DNA of 64,000 nt from Symbiodinium natans (GCA_905221605.1 CAJNDS010001890.1:1-64000); one strand, 5' to 3'; positions 1-10,513 are shown, counted from the first letter of the stretch. Numbers and translations: made by a program. Notes: generated from the sequence alone by a model not told the origin.

Positions 1-138
1 TTCGATTTCAATATTCAATCTCTGAATGAATCCAAGATCAATTGCGAGATTTCATGAAAAATCTTCATATATCCCCAAATCAGATTATGAGAGGCGTCAT
101 GGGGATACGACATAGATCATGAGAGAACAAATGGAGTG

Positions 139-301
139 TTTTCGGGGGCAATTTCCCGTTGCAGTCGACCTCTTTGTGGCGAAGCTTGTTGGTTTTCGGG
201 GGTACCACCCGGTTGCAATTGAGCATTTTTTGTGAACATTGTTGGGGCTTCGGGGCCACGCCCCGGTTTCAGTCGACCTCTTCGTCGCGAAGCATATTGG
301 T
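139..301. repeat. Three tandem copies of a ~53-bp unit
   Basis: Units begin near 139, 193 and 246. Each runs from a TTTTCGGGGG-like start through a CCGTTGCAGTCGACCTCTT-like middle to a GCGAAGC..TTGG end. The second copy is the most diverged. A fourth copy lies inverted at about 440-500 (GAAGAGGTCGATTGCAACCGG). On the minus strand the unit reads as a repeated FATKRSTATG peptide, which follows from the DNA repeat and is not by itself evidence for a protein. Confidence 0.75.
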
Positions 302-439
302 GGGGTTGGGGAACGGAAACCTGCCATGTTGTTAGTGGCAGCTGGACTACAAGCGTGTTCGTCCCTTTCCTCTTCTCAGCTTGATGCTTAAGCCTTCGGG
401 TCGGAGGTGATGCCATTCTCTTCAGGTCAGATCTTCCGG

Positions 440-500
440 TCTTCCCACAAAAACCCAGGGTTAGCCACGAAGAGGTCGATTGCAACCGGAAACGTCCGGT
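440..500 (-). repeat. Inverted fourth copy of the 53-bp unit
   Basis: The stretch CACGAAGAGGTCGATTGCAA and its flanks are the reverse complement of the middle of the units at 139-301. The cluster therefore has three direct copies and one inverted copy about 140 bp away. The block up to about 960 is free of heptamers, which is rare in this window. Confidence 0.65.
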
Positions 501-520
501 TGAAAACGGAGTCCCGGAGG

Positions 521-1690
521 CTGTCGCAGTGAACCCTTCCAAGTGAGTGCGTTGGAGGAGCGGCAGCGGTAACGACGAGTAAAACCAAAGAAGGAGGGCG
601 GAGAAGGGGGAAGAGGGGGGAAGAAAGAGGGAATGAGAAGAAGCCGGAGAAAACGAATAAGGATCGGCACTGGACCAACCTTTGGAAGGCTAGGATAGGT
701 GCTCATCGGGCGTGGTGATGGACCACCAACCCCGAAATCATCGCCCTTAGTGCCGTCACCTAGCGACCTTCACCAAAGGAAGAGCCGTCCAAGGCTGCGG
801 GGTGCAACCATTCCGCATTTCAAGAACCCCGGCATTCAAAGGCGACGATAGTTTCCTATTTCGCGAACCCCGACGTCCAAAAGCGCCGAGCGAGAACTCT
901 GAACCTCCGCGGCTAGGGCTGAACCAATATGCGTGAGTGCCGACGTTCTGCTTTTGAGCTTAAGGGTGTTCGCGCCCGACTAGGAGTTTTGTTTAGGGTT
1001 TGGTGTTTAGGAGTTTAGAGTTTATGGGGATATAGGGCATCTGCCTGGCTGCGAAGTCATAGCATTTGAGGCTTTGCGGTTCTCCGGTCAAAGCTCCACA
1101 GCGTTTTCATCGAGTGCTTCCAGGTTCATGCGACTAGGACGTGCGTTGAACACAAGGCGACGTGGCAGGGCCCGAGGTTCGGATCGGAGCTAGAGAACCA
1201 TCAAGATCTAAACGAAGCCTATATCCGAAAGAAATGCTCAGTTTTCCATGCCGCAGAGTGCTCGCACACGGCGCTGCTCGTCAATCTAAAGACGGACTAT
1301 GATGGCCTCTTGCAGGCATAGACATGCGAGGACTCCAACCTGGGAGCGATCTGCACTGGTGCTGCAACGCACCCATACACCCTGAAAGCACCCAGCACGC
1401 TCTGAACTCGCACCCCACGTCACCAGCCTGAATATTGCAGGATGTAGGTTAGGGTGTGGATTTTAAGGCTTAGGCTTTGCTACACGAACCTTGAAGAAAT
1501 CCAAGGACCCTCTTGCAGAAACACTCCCATCTACAGCAAGTAGTCAGTCAAAGATGCTACACCCGTGGAAACCGGCTCGCATTGTTCATGCTGCAGAGTT
1601 TTCGCACACAGCGAAGGTCGCGAAATGCTCCCGCAGCCTCGTCCACGTAGTCTCAGAATTCAGAAGCACTGAATGACATTCCTCCTGAAC
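521..1690. other. Complex DNA without recognisable gene
   Basis: Mixed-composition DNA. It contains one diverged direct repeat of 27 bp (1247-1273 and 1587-1613, 23 matches; core GCAGAGT..TCGCACAC) and degenerate heptamers near 991-1030. A 61-codon open frame from 1491 is not supported by any motif. Confidence 0.5.
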
Positions 1691-1696
1691 CCTACT

Positions 1697-1797
1697 AGTA
1701 AACCCTAATACCCAATAACCCTAATAGTCGAAAACCCCAAATACCCTAGTACCCGAATACCCTAATATTCGAAAAACCCCAAATACCCTAAACCCTT
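1697..1797 (-). repeat. Degenerate CCCTAAA/ATACCCTA array with two ~46-bp higher-order copies
   Basis: ACCCTAATA followed by TCGAAAA and CCCCAAATACCCTA occurs twice in tandem. An aged telomeric array seems to have acquired a longer period. It ends in a normal CCCTAAACCC. Confidence 0.6.
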
Positions 1798-2110
1798 ACA
1801 CTCACCATACTCCGGACCCACTTCGGTTTTCGGGCTTCGGGCTTCGGCTCCAATGACATGACTGTGAGTCTAGTCTTTCTGGAATCTGTGACTGAACCCT
1901 AAGCCCTAAAGCTTACACCCGTTTTTGAACCCGGACTTGCTGACTGCCAGGAAACGGAGGGCGAGATGAGACAACTCCCAAAAGCTTACACCCTAAACCC
2001 TAAACCCTAAACCGAAGCTGAATGCGCAAGCACAAGGTTTGCGGGACTTTCGCATCGCCCCGGACTCCTCACACATGTGTCTTGTAAGGGACCATATGGG
2101 GGTTTCCGAA

Positions 2111-2165
2111 GGGTTTAGGGTTTAGGGTTTAGGGTTTAGGGTTCAGGGTATAGGGTTTAGGGTTT
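2111..2165 (+). repeat. Interstitial TTTAGGG array
   Basis: About 7.5 units, two of them variants (GTTCAGG, GTATAGG). Confidence 0.95.
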
Positions 2166-2178
2166 AATCGCTCACACA

Positions 2179-2245
2179 GGGTTTAGGGTTTAGGGTTTAG
2201 GGTTTAGGGTTTAGGGTTTAGGGTTTAGGGTTTAGGGTTTAGGGT
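2179..2245 (+). repeat. Interstitial TTTAGGG array
   Basis: About 9.5 uninterrupted units, separated from the preceding array by only 13 bases. Confidence 0.97.
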
Positions 2246-2463
2246 GCCATTTTTAGGGGTCCCCTTAAGGGGATTCTATTCTATTTGGGGTATATAAAAA
2301 GGGTACCCTATTTTGGGAGATACCCATATAAAGGGCCCATGGCACTCCCCTCAGAATGCGTTGCGTTGCGCTGCCCATATGTCAACTTGTGCTGTGCACT
2401 TCGGAGAAGCCGGGGGCGACAAGAATTTCTGCGGGACGGCTAGAGGCTTGAGATAGCCGTGGG

Positions 2464-2577
2464 AACCCTAAACCCCAAACCCCAAACCTAAACCCTAAAC
2501 CCTAAACCCTAAACCCTAAACCCTAAACCCTAAACCCTAAACCCTAAACCCTAAACCCTAAACCCTAAACCCTAAAC
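2464..2577 (-). repeat. Interstitial CCCTAAA array
   Basis: About 16 units. The first few are CCCCAAA variants and the rest are pure. Confidence 0.97.
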
Positions 2578-2734
2578 TCCCTGCGCGGGCCTCACGAAGA
2601 CAGCCGCAGACCTCAGGAGGCAACTCTGTCACGGAAACCCTAAGCGGCCCTACTCTTACCAGTTCGTCGAGGTTGAGGAGGCTTTTACTGTATATCCCTG
2701 CACAGCACTTTTTTTCACCTTGTATGTAGCCCCT

Positions 2735-2783
2735 CCCTAAACCCTAACCCTAAACCCTAAACCCTAAACCCTAAACCCTAAAC
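2735..2783 (-). repeat. Interstitial CCCTAAA array
   Basis: About 7 units, one of them a hexamer (CCCTAA). Confidence 0.95.
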
Positions 2784-3480
2784 TCTATATCACTGAGAAC
2801 ACTGAGGCCCTGGAAACCTGTACCTTCAGCGACGACCGTTCTGCTGAAGTAGACCCCAAGCAGTGTAAGCATGTGTTGTATATGATATGGCGTGTATATC
2901 ATACCGGATAACAATACAATACTTAAATACTCTACGATGTATGACGTACGTTTATATATATATAGAGTATATACATATATAGAGTATATAAGATACAGTA
3001 TGAAATATAAACTCTATTGTGTATGACATACGACACGTAATATTACACTGAAAAACAGAATGTACGAACACAAAATAAACCATTCTAACATGCATCAGAA
3101 CGCAGATAGTGGTATATATATTATACACAAACTGTACAATGTATAAGAAATAATATATCATACGCAATGTAATGTGTATGTTATGTGCTAAAATACATGG
3201 TGCCAACATGTGTATGTATGTATGTATGTATGTATATGTCTATGCCTATGCATATGTATATGTATATCGTCTACAGTTATACGCTCCACACTATGCAACA
3301 GATAAAAGGCGAGAAATACCATACGACACATATGTGTATAACATGTATCCTATCTAGAATATTTTATAAACATCAATATCTATATCTACTGTATATGTGT
3401 ATATATATATACATATAAGCTACGTAGGATAAAACATCATGTTCGCTTTTTCCATGATAGACTTTACATAGCATTTCGTT
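2784..3480. repeat. AT-rich interval with TA and TATG microsatellites
   Basis: TA dinucleotides dominate 2952-2990 and 3398-3418, and a TATG tetranucleotide run lies at about 3210-3233. Open frames here are rich in Tyr, Ile, Met and Val because of the simple repeats. No gene is seen. Confidence 0.85.
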
Positions 3481-3590
3481 TAATGTGCATCATAGACCAT
3501 GACGATGGCCAATCGCAAAGTGTCACTCACGAAACATCATTTGAGGCCACAAGCGACGGCAGCTCTGCACTTCACTGCAGGATGCCAAGG

Positions 3591-3694
3591 AAACCCCAAA
3601 CCCCAAAACCCCAAACCCCAAACCCCAAACCCCAAACCCCAAACCCCAAACCGAAAAAAACCCTAAACCCTAAACTAGAGTTTGGGGTTTAGGG
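3591..3694 (-). repeat. CCCCAAA variant array ending in a telomeric fold-back
   Basis: About eight CCCCAAA units at 3591-3652 are followed by two CCCTAAA units. A near-perfect hairpin then follows: 16-nt arms (3661-3676 and 3679-3694, one mismatch) around a 2-nt centre, so the strand switches from CCCTAAA to TTTAGGG. Confidence 0.9.
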
Positions 3695-3730
3695 TTGAAG
3701 GGATGCACGGAGTGAAGCCGTCTTGAGAGC

Positions 3731-3835
3731 CTCTTAGTAGGGAACAAGAGGTTAACCTTTGGGATTATATAGATTGGGATTATATAGAGATTCTCCCCCC
3801 AAAAGGTTGAAGGTTACCTACCCTACTACTAAGGC
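3731..3835. mobile_element. Palindromic MITE-like element, CTTAGTAGGG ends
   Basis: Imperfect terminal inverted repeats of about 30 bp: CCTCTTAGTAGGGAACAAGA on the left, and the complement of CCTACCCTACTACTAAGG on the right. The interior holds a duplicated GGGATTATATAGA. The end motif CTTAGTAGGG recurs in the elements at 33932, 44431 and 55809, and an internal CCTTAGTAGGG is present at 37691. Confidence 0.65.
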
Positions 3836-4128
3836 CTAAAGGCAGCCAAGAAATCACTGCCAAAATCACAACTTCTCATGTCCAACGATGCCACACGCTT
3901 GGGTTTGCCAAGAGACTCTGAAACCAGTGGTCTAAGCCACAGCGCCCGAGGCCGCCCGAGAGCCTAAATACCCGAAACCCAAGCCCCAGAGTTCCAAAAC
4001 CCTTTTGAGCATCAACCCCAAGCCCACAGCTAACGTCGCGCCTAAAGACCAGAGCTGTGCAAACGAACCCTGCACGCGACGTGGGCACGACAGTCATCCT
4101 TAAGCCCCCATACGTGCTGCACTGTGTG

Positions 4129-4160
4129 TTTAGGGTTTAGGGTTTAGGGTTTAGGGTTTA
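4129..4160 (+). repeat. Interstitial TTTAGGG array
   Basis: About 4.5 pure units. Confidence 0.95.
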
Positions 4161-4392
4161 CATTTGGGGTTCCCCCCCTCTCAGCACCCAGGAGTGGCAA
4201 CAACTCCAGAGGTAAACTTGCTATCGCAGCCTGCAGCAACATAAGCCAAATCTGGGTCAAATGAAGCCCTGCTTGGAAATCTAGCAACGCGAACTGACGC
4301 TGGGTCGTGTTCAGCCTTTCTTGCTGGATATGCTCAATTCCAGCAGTCGATTTCATTCAAACCTTTCTGGACTCTGAAAACCTTTTGAATAC

Positions 4393-4486
4393 AGGGGCCT
4401 GAATATTTCGAATAGAGTTTGGCGGTTATGACCGTATACATATACGGACCACAAGGGAATACTACTAGTAATCATTCCGACCCCTA
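4393..4486 (+). mobile_element. AGGGGYCKGAAT-family MITE-like element, copy 1
   Basis: The left end AGGGGCCTGAATATT and the right end ATTCCGACCCCTA are inverted relatives. The interior carries GAATAG, GTTTGGCGGTTATG and AAGGGAATACTACTAGTAA, in the same order as copies at 24477, 47572, 53417 and 54622. A small perfect palindrome, CCGTATACATATACGG, lies at the centre. At ~94 bp it is too short to code for its own transposase. Confidence 0.75.
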
Positions 4487-4703
4487 TACTATACCCCTGC
4501 CTAGACCCTAAACCCTAAACCTGTAAGCTTGAAATTCTGGGCTCCCTTCGATTTTGGCTGGAAAGGATCCTCGGTGCTGGAAGATGGCCTAAAGGCACGA
4601 GGTTCACAACCTTCAGGGCTTAGGTTTTAGGGATTTAGAGGGTAGAGGGTTTAGGGTTTAGGGGTTTAGTTTAGTGGGTTAGGGGTTTAGAGGGTTTAAG
4701 GGC

Positions 4704-4748
4704 TTGGGTTTTAGGGCCTAAGCCCTACAAGCCCTTAGGCCTAAACCC
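4704..4748. repeat. Palindrome with heptamer-like arms
   Basis: GGGTTTTAGGGCCTAAG on the left mirrors CCCTTAGGCCTAAACCC on the right with one indel. It joins a degenerate TTTAGGG stretch (4630-4710) to a CCCTAAA-oriented end. Confidence 0.6.
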
Positions 4749-4749
4749 G

Positions 4750-5745
4750 TCAACCCCACCACATACAACCTGCTCAGGCCGCGTGTTCACTGGGGTCCGG
4801 GCCGAAATCAGCGAGTCGAGGTCGTGCCACGCGGGACCAAAATTGTCTCTTAGTATTGCTTTGCTAAAAAAGTTGCCTATTTTGGAGCCAACTTCTTCTG
4901 TGCGCAGACTCTCTGCCTGCGGAGAAGTCAGTTGGGATTCGGTGCGCGGTGCCGATTCCACCGTGGGACACGGATGGTGCTCCCGACCTCGCTCTCTGTC
5001 TCTTCTGTCGGTACGGGTGGCGGCGGCTTCTTGGCAGGGACGGGAGGCACAGGGTGCACGAGGCTGGCCGCAGAAGCGGTGAAGTCCGCGGCCTGCAAGG
5101 CAGGAGGGTTTAGGGTTTAGGGTTTAGGGTTTATAGCTTCTCGGGCGGATGGATGGGTGGCTTACGACAGTCCTGGGGGCTTTCAGGGCTTAGTAATTAC
5201 TGTGCTCTGCCGAAGTGGGATTGATTCGGTCTTTGCTTCAGGCTTTCGTGGTTTGATGCCCACAGGCGGTATTGACACCTGCTGCAGTATGAAATGTGTT
5301 TAGAGTTTAGGGTTTAGGGTTTAGGGATTAGTGCATCCAGAATCTCGTGACATGGACCACTGAGAATCTTCATTGGCAGCGAGTTCTTATCGTTAGTATT
5401 CCTGCAAACTAGGTCGTCAACATGTCCTACAATGAGCCCGATGCAAGCAGTGCGGAGTGTTGGTTCTGCAAAGACTGAATCCATGAGTCGTTGTGGGTTA
5501 TAGTTATTTGCTTTGGCACCTGCGAAAGGAAAAGCAGCCTCCAGTTGAAACTACAGCAGTTCGAGGAGTTGAATGCTGCTCATCACCACACTTGACTGTG
5601 TTCACAGCTTGAATGCCAGCAGTGGGTGCCTCAAATTATGACATTCCGATTCTCTTCAGGTTCACCGTTCACCGGCTTTGGGTTTAGGTCGGGGGCTTGG
5701 GCTCTCAAGTTCCGAGGTGAGGGTGCCGTGCAGTGCTAGACTTCA
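4750..5745. other. Complex DNA with two short TTTAGGG tracts
   Basis: Short heptamer tracts at 5106-5134 and 5298-5331 interrupt otherwise complex sequence. Both strands of 4783-5082 are open, but no motif or composition signal supports coding. Confidence 0.5.
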
Positions 5746-5793
5746 CCCTAAACCCTAAACCCTAAACCCTAAGCCCTAAACCCTAAGCCCTAG
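5746..5793 (-). repeat. Interstitial CCCTAAA array
   Basis: About 7 units alternating CCCTAAA and CCCTAAG. Confidence 0.93.
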
Positions 5794-6065
5794 GCCATCC
5801 GTAGCACAACAAACCCAGCAACGCTTCCCCTAAATACAGACATGCCTAAGGAAGCTCACCTCCCCCGATTGGCAGTTCTCAAGGTTCTTGTAAGGTTGAC
5901 CCTAAACCCTAAACCCTAAAATCCTAAAACCGTTAAACCTAAACCCTCAACCCCAAAGGTAGTGGTCCGGAGATTTCACTCGGCTGTAGTTGGTGCAGGG
6001 CCATCTCAATGGTTATCAGCTATTCAAACTTTAGGATTTTATAGGGTTTAGCGTGTGGGGTGGAA

Positions 6066-6308
6066 TCTTGGACCCAGATTAACAGCATCCAGATATCTCA
6101 CCCGACCAACATCAAATTGAGCAAAGTGAAACATACACGATTCGAAAGTTCAAAGCAGGTACTTCAACTATCAAAAAGGCCAGTTTGAATAGTTGGATGA
6201 AAAGTGGTCGGGTTATTTCTTTTGTGGAAATATTGTTCACCAAGTAAGTCATTTCAACTAGATTCCAACCCGGTGATATCCTGGATCCAGAGTTAACGGA
6301 ATCCGAAT
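6066..6308. repeat. Diverged ~30-bp direct repeats flanking AT-rich DNA
   Basis: TTGGACCCAGATTAACAGCA at 6071 and CTGGATCCAGAGTTAACGGA at 6281 are diverged direct copies. Between them, CCCGACCA and TGGTCGGG form an inverted pair. It could be a decayed small element, but the ends are not sharply defined. Confidence 0.4.
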
Positions 6309-6949
6309 GTGCCAGTGGCTACTTAAATTACCTAAACCCTGAACCCTAAACTTAAAACCCAAAACCCTAAACCCTAAACCCAAATGCGCCAGACACATCG
6401 GTGAAGGTCTAGACTCGGGGATAGGCTTCACCCCGTTTGAGTAAGTTTCGGTAGTTTGACTACTGTAAATACTTTGACTAGTAGAAGAATTGGGCTCAAT
6501 GTTATTGTATGAACTATTTACGTAAGCCAAGAGAATTTGCAACAGCGGGTTTGGGGCCCCCCTCTGTTTTCCTCTTCCTGCAAGATATGACATAGCTGCA
6601 CATGGTGGAAATTATTTGTGTGTTTGAGACGCTCGCGACCCGCTCCATTCGACCCACCGCTCCGTCTACCCGCCGTGGACCATACCGACTTACACATGCG
6701 CGCTAACATCTGTTGTCACATAATGCAAACATGACATGCGGGGTTATCCGGTCCAATACTTTTCCTGCGCAGCCTTCCGAATCAATTTTCGAAAATATTC
6801 CCCGGACTACCCGCCAATGGAGCATTGGCCTTGCCAGGCTCTCCCAATGGCGTGCGTAAACTTATAGGTCAAACAGCAGAATTGGCCCGGTTTTATTTTA
6901 CGCTTATTCAATTTGCCTGGCCAATCTAACATGGAACCGGCCCCATTTG

Positions 6950-7212
6950 CGCGCGCACAACAGCAGGGTCTTTTGGAGGTACCGCATTTGTACTACAGGA
7001 AGAGGAAAACGGTGGGTGGGGGGGGCGGGGCAAACCGCGCACGTACAACACGGGGGTCCCCTAGAGGTACTGCTTTGACTACATGGAGGAGAGGGGGTCG
7101 GGGTGGGCGGCGGGCGGGCGGCGGGCGGCGGTCGGGCGGCGGGCGGCGGGCGGCGGGCGGCGGGCGGCGGGCGGCGGGCAGCCAGCATTAAAAACAAGAA
7201 CCCCACACGGAT
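6950..7212. repeat. Duplicated block A: two ~87-bp units plus GCGGGCG tract
   Basis: Two diverged units, with the landmarks CGCGCACAACAGCAGGG, GGAGGTACCGCATTTG, TACTACAGGAAGAGGAAA and a G-run, begin near 6950 and 7037. They are followed by a GCGGGCG/GGCGGC tract (7103-7180) and the end AGCATTAAAAACAAGAACCCC. The same order of modules recurs at 7591-7885. Confidence 0.8.
7103..7180 (+). repeat. GGCGGGC tandem tract
   Basis: About 78 bp of GGCGGGC/GGCGGCG repeats with G-runs spaced by single C bases. It is a candidate G-quadruplex former and is read as a Gly/Ala/Arg-rich peptide in all frames. Confidence 0.9.
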
Positions 7213-7590
7213 CTCGCTCAGATCTCGCTTAGATAACAGTAGTTTCGACACCGCCGTATCTGGGCCCTCGATCTTGCTTCCTTTGGAACGGTTTGAAAGG
7301 AACTAGGAATGCACGCCCTGAGTATGACTCCTACAACGGAAATTTAGTCCATCGCTCCTGTAGGGCTTGTTCCCGGCAACGTGTCGGGCACGTTGTGGTG
7401 AGGGCTCGTCACTGGTTTCAAAGCTTCGGGCAGCAGCCGCTCACTCCGTCCAAAATTTGATGAAGCTGCAGCATCATTTAAACAAGTGCAGCAAATCAAA
7501 ATGAACGAACAAAGAACATGAGCAACATGCAAGCAATAAGCTTAGAGAAAAAGACCACAACCTTCTGAAGGGTGTTCTATTGGACAACAG

Positions 7591-7885
7591 TGGCACGTAC
7601 AACAGCAGATTCCAATAGAGTAACTGCATTTGTACTACAGCAGTGCTACGGTGTACTACAGTTGCTACAGGAAGAGGAAACGGGGGGGTGGCCCCAAAAA
7701 AGCGCGCGTGTACAACAGCAGGGTCCCATAGAGGTACTGCAGTTGTACTACAGCAGTACTACGTTGGTACTACAGAAAGAGGAAGCAGCCCCAAAAAGCA
7801 AGCGCGACGGAGGAGCCGGAGGCAGAGGAGGCGGGGGAGGCGGAGGCGGCGGCGGCGGTAAGCATTAAAGACAAGAACCCCGCAC
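7591..7885. repeat. Duplicated block B: related units with GGCGGAGG tract
   Basis: Repeats the modules of block A: CGTACAACAGCAG, CTGCATTTGTACTACAG, CAGGAAGAGGAAACGGGG, then GTGTACAACAGCAGGGTCCC and AGAGGTACTGCAGTTGTACT. A purine-rich GGAGGCGGGGG tract follows at 7808-7859, then AGCATTAAAGACAAGAACCC. The G-rich tract differs in sequence from that in block A although its flanks match. Confidence 0.8.
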
Positions 7886-8368
7886 GGTGATGTGGGAAAA
7901 AGAGAGTGTGCGGACTCATGTGCGCATGAACCGTATTTCATATCGTATATCAAAATGATTACAATTTACGAAAAGCCATATTTTCTTCTAACAAATCTTG
8001 TATAGATACTGCAAAACGCAGCAGTTTACATAGAACCCATCTTATCGGTCCAACCGGAATCCAGTCGGGCACTTTAGCACACGTAAAGTGAGTGGTACGC
8101 ACCGATCAAGTTTGTAATGTGTGTATGAAAAAAGTAAAAACCGCTGTGAATACCCATGGCTTCTGTCATCGAGTAAAGTAAGAAACGCAAAGGGCAGAAT
8201 GTATAGGACATGTATGTAAAGTGTGGTCTTGGAGAGGCTGTGACCATGCATATTATGTATGTTCATGTATATACCATCTACTATATAAAAAACACAACGC
8301 ATCTAAACGATGGGTGAAACACAGTATATATGAGGGTTTGGGATGTTTCCCCTTCTAAATGAGGGTGT
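7886..8368. other. AT-rich complex DNA
   Basis: No repeat family, gene or heptamer array seen. Confidence 0.4.
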
Positions 8369-8425
8369 CCCTAAACCCTAAACCCTAAACCCTAAACCCT
8401 AAACCCTAAACCCTAAACCCTAAAC
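8369..8425 (-). repeat. Interstitial CCCTAAA array
   Basis: About 8 pure units. Confidence 0.97.
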
Positions 8426-8537
8426 TGTAAGCCACTGGCGCACCAGGGCTCGGGTCTCAAGATGCTTCAGAGAGCTTCAACTCTGAAAGCCATAGACTCC
8501 CCAAAAGCGCCTGGGGGGTACTTGTACCATCTTGTAC

Positions 8538-8622
8538 CTAAACCCCACACCCTAAACCCTAAACCCTGAACCCTGTAACCCTAAACCCTAAACCCTAAAC
8601 CCTAAACCCTATGCCCTAAACC
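8538..8622 (-). repeat. Interstitial CCCTAAA array with variants
   Basis: About 12 units including CCCCACA, CCCTGAA, CCCTGTAA and CCCTATG. Confidence 0.93.
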
Positions 8623-8711
8623 CACGCCGTTTTGGGGTTTTGAGGGAATTCTGGGTCCGTCTTGGGAAAGGCCCGAACTGAGGGTGTCGTCTACGCCGAG
8701 TAGCAAAGGAA

Positions 8712-8763
8712 GTTTAGGGTTTAGGGTTTAGGGTTTAGGGTTTAGGGTTTAGGGTTTAGGGTT
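8712..8763 (+). repeat. Interstitial TTTAGGG array
   Basis: About 7 pure units. The orientation is opposite to the array 90 bp upstream. Confidence 0.97.
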
Positions 8764-9287
8764 ACCACAAGACCCGTGAACCCTCAACCCACTGAAGCTT
8801 GAGCTCCAAGTCCTACTAAACACAAAGCCCTGAACCCTAACCCCTACGTCTGAAGCCTACACCAAGGGTGATCCTGCCTTGGGGGGCGGCGCCGCCGGAA
8901 TTTTTGGCTGGACGACCTGGAGGTCTAGGTTTTTGTTTGTCCTAACACTGAGGGTGCAACTGTAGATTCTGAACAAAACTCTGCTCCTCTAGTCAACTGT
9001 TCGCTCATCTTCCGAATCCCAGGGAAATCAATTTTAGACCTTAGGGCTGTGCGTGGAAGGGGCCTCAAGCATGCACTCATCGCTAAGCTGTAGGTGCCAC
9101 AAGCAGGCTCGGCAATAACAACATGCACCAAGAACGGGCGCAGGCGTAAAGTCACAGACGTTTCTCCTGACAACAAGTTTAGGGCTTAGGATGGTTTAGG
9201 GCTTAGGACGGTTAATGGTGGCCTTCTCTACATAGGATGGCCCCTACAAAGCCCTTACACCCAATGAGGGACTCTTACGGAGCAAAA
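8764..9287. other. Complex DNA, no gene recognised
   Basis: Contains CTTAGGG/GTTTAGG fragments near 9177-9210. An 83-codon minus-strand frame at 8925-9176 shows no recognisable motif. Confidence 0.4.
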
Positions 9288-9398
9288 CCCTAAGGGTCCA
9301 TGTACCTCATCATTATATACTTGGGCCCCAAAGTCCCTGGAAAATGAGGTGCTTTATGGCCCAAATCTTCCCTACTTAGGTACTATGGACCCTAAGGG
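9288..9398. mobile_element. Palindromic MITE-like element
   Basis: The left arm CCCTAAGGGTCCATGTACCT and the right arm AGGTACTATGGACCCTAAGG are inverted copies with one mismatch and a one-base offset. A second inverted pair (ACTTGGGCC and GGCCCAAAT) is nested inside. No second copy was seen in this window. Confidence 0.75.
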
Positions 9399-9580
9399 CC
9401 CAGTCTCCCTAAACCCTAAACCCTGAACCCCACACCCTAAACCTATGTTGAGTGTAGGGTTTTGAGTTTCCATTAAGTGGGATGCTTACAAGTCAGCGCT
9501 GATGAGGTCCGTACATCATGGGGACCTGCTGTCCAGATTCGGGCAAGGCAATCGTATTCCAGCAGGCTTTCAGCAGGAAA

Positions 9581-9634
9581 ACCCTAAACCCTAAACCCTA
9601 AACCCTAAACCCTAAACCCTAAACCCTAAATCCT
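9581..9634 (-). repeat. Interstitial CCCTAAA array
   Basis: About 7.5 pure units ending in a TCCTA variant. Confidence 0.97.
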
Positions 9635-10102
9635 ATGCACCCAACACATTCGCCCCCAAGGCTGCACACAGTTGATGGAACATGAAGCCAGCTCCCCTTC
9701 GCTCATATGAAGCAGGGCTTTTAGCATTAGTATCCTCAACAGGACACCCAATGCTCTCATCGAAATTTTTGTAAGCAAGCCTAGAGACACTCACCAAATA
9801 ACAGTTAGATGAACCCCCGTTTCATATGTGGGGATTTCCGAACTTGCGTGGACCTTATGTGGGGTTAATCGCTCACTCTCGGACAAGCACGGCGAGGCAC
9901 ACACTGTCTCACAGTTCCTCCATGAAGCTCATTTGGGCCCCGGTGATCGACAGGGCTTACGGCTTAGGGCTTAGGGGGGCTTAGGGTTTCGCTGCCATGC
10001 ACCATGAATGGTATCAATGTGCCCAACACCCGCCATCCAGCTTCTGGCACGGGGCTTGCTCGAATTCTCTGGCACCAAATGCCAGGAGCACAGACTTCCA
10101 TG
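9635..10102. other. Complex DNA with short CTTAGGG tract
   Basis: A short GGCTTAGGG tract lies at 9957-9988. Nothing else was recognised. Confidence 0.4.
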
Positions 10103-10161
10103 AACCCTAAACCCTAAACCCTAAACCCCAAACCCGAACCCCGAACCCTAAACCCTAAACA
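10103..10161 (-). repeat. Interstitial CCCTAAA array with CCCGAAC variants
   Basis: About 8 units, with two CCCGAAC/CCCCGAA variants in the middle. Confidence 0.94.
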
Positions 10162-10252
10162 CTACAGCCCCGCCAAGGCCGCTGCTCGTGAGACCCCGAC
10201 CGGAGGAGCCTTCGTGGGGCGGTTGTCCTCAATCTCCTGCGGCCAAGGACTC

Positions 10253-10308
10253 GGGTTTAGGGTTTAGGGTTTAGGGTTTGGGGTTTAGGGTTTAGGGTTT
10301 AGGGTTTC
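10253..10308 (+). repeat. Interstitial TTTAGGG array
   Basis: About 8 units, one of them TTTGGGG. Confidence 0.96.
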
Positions 10309-10440
10309 AGGCTGCAGGCTGGCTTTCTGGGTTTGGGCTTGAAAGGCCTTCAAGGCCGCAGGAATCTGAAGCCCTAAACTCGGTAAGTGGCCCTCAGTCC
10401 TCCATCATAAGATGAAGACTGTGGGTTTTCGGAAGCTGAA

Positions 10441-10513
10441 ACCTGAACCCTGAACCCTGAACCCTGAACCCTGAACCCTAAACCCTAAACCCTAAACCCC
10501 AAATCCTAAACCT
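10441..10513 (-). repeat. Segmented CCCTGAA then CCCTAAA array
   Basis: Five CCCTGAA units are followed by three CCCTAAA units and degenerate ones, so the variant is clustered, not scattered. Confidence 0.95.

Noticed and set aside
1247-1613. 27-bp diverged direct repeat as LTR-like ends
   Set aside because: Only 27 bp, with no extension, primer site or coding sequence between.
3185-3418. Tyr/Met/Val-rich short frames resembling a membrane peptide
   Set aside because: Encoded by TATG and TA microsatellites.
6904-7306. Gly/Arg/Ala-rich peptides resembling RGG-type RNA-binding tails
   Set aside because: The GGCGGGC tract yields such peptides in every frame, and no adjoining domain is present.
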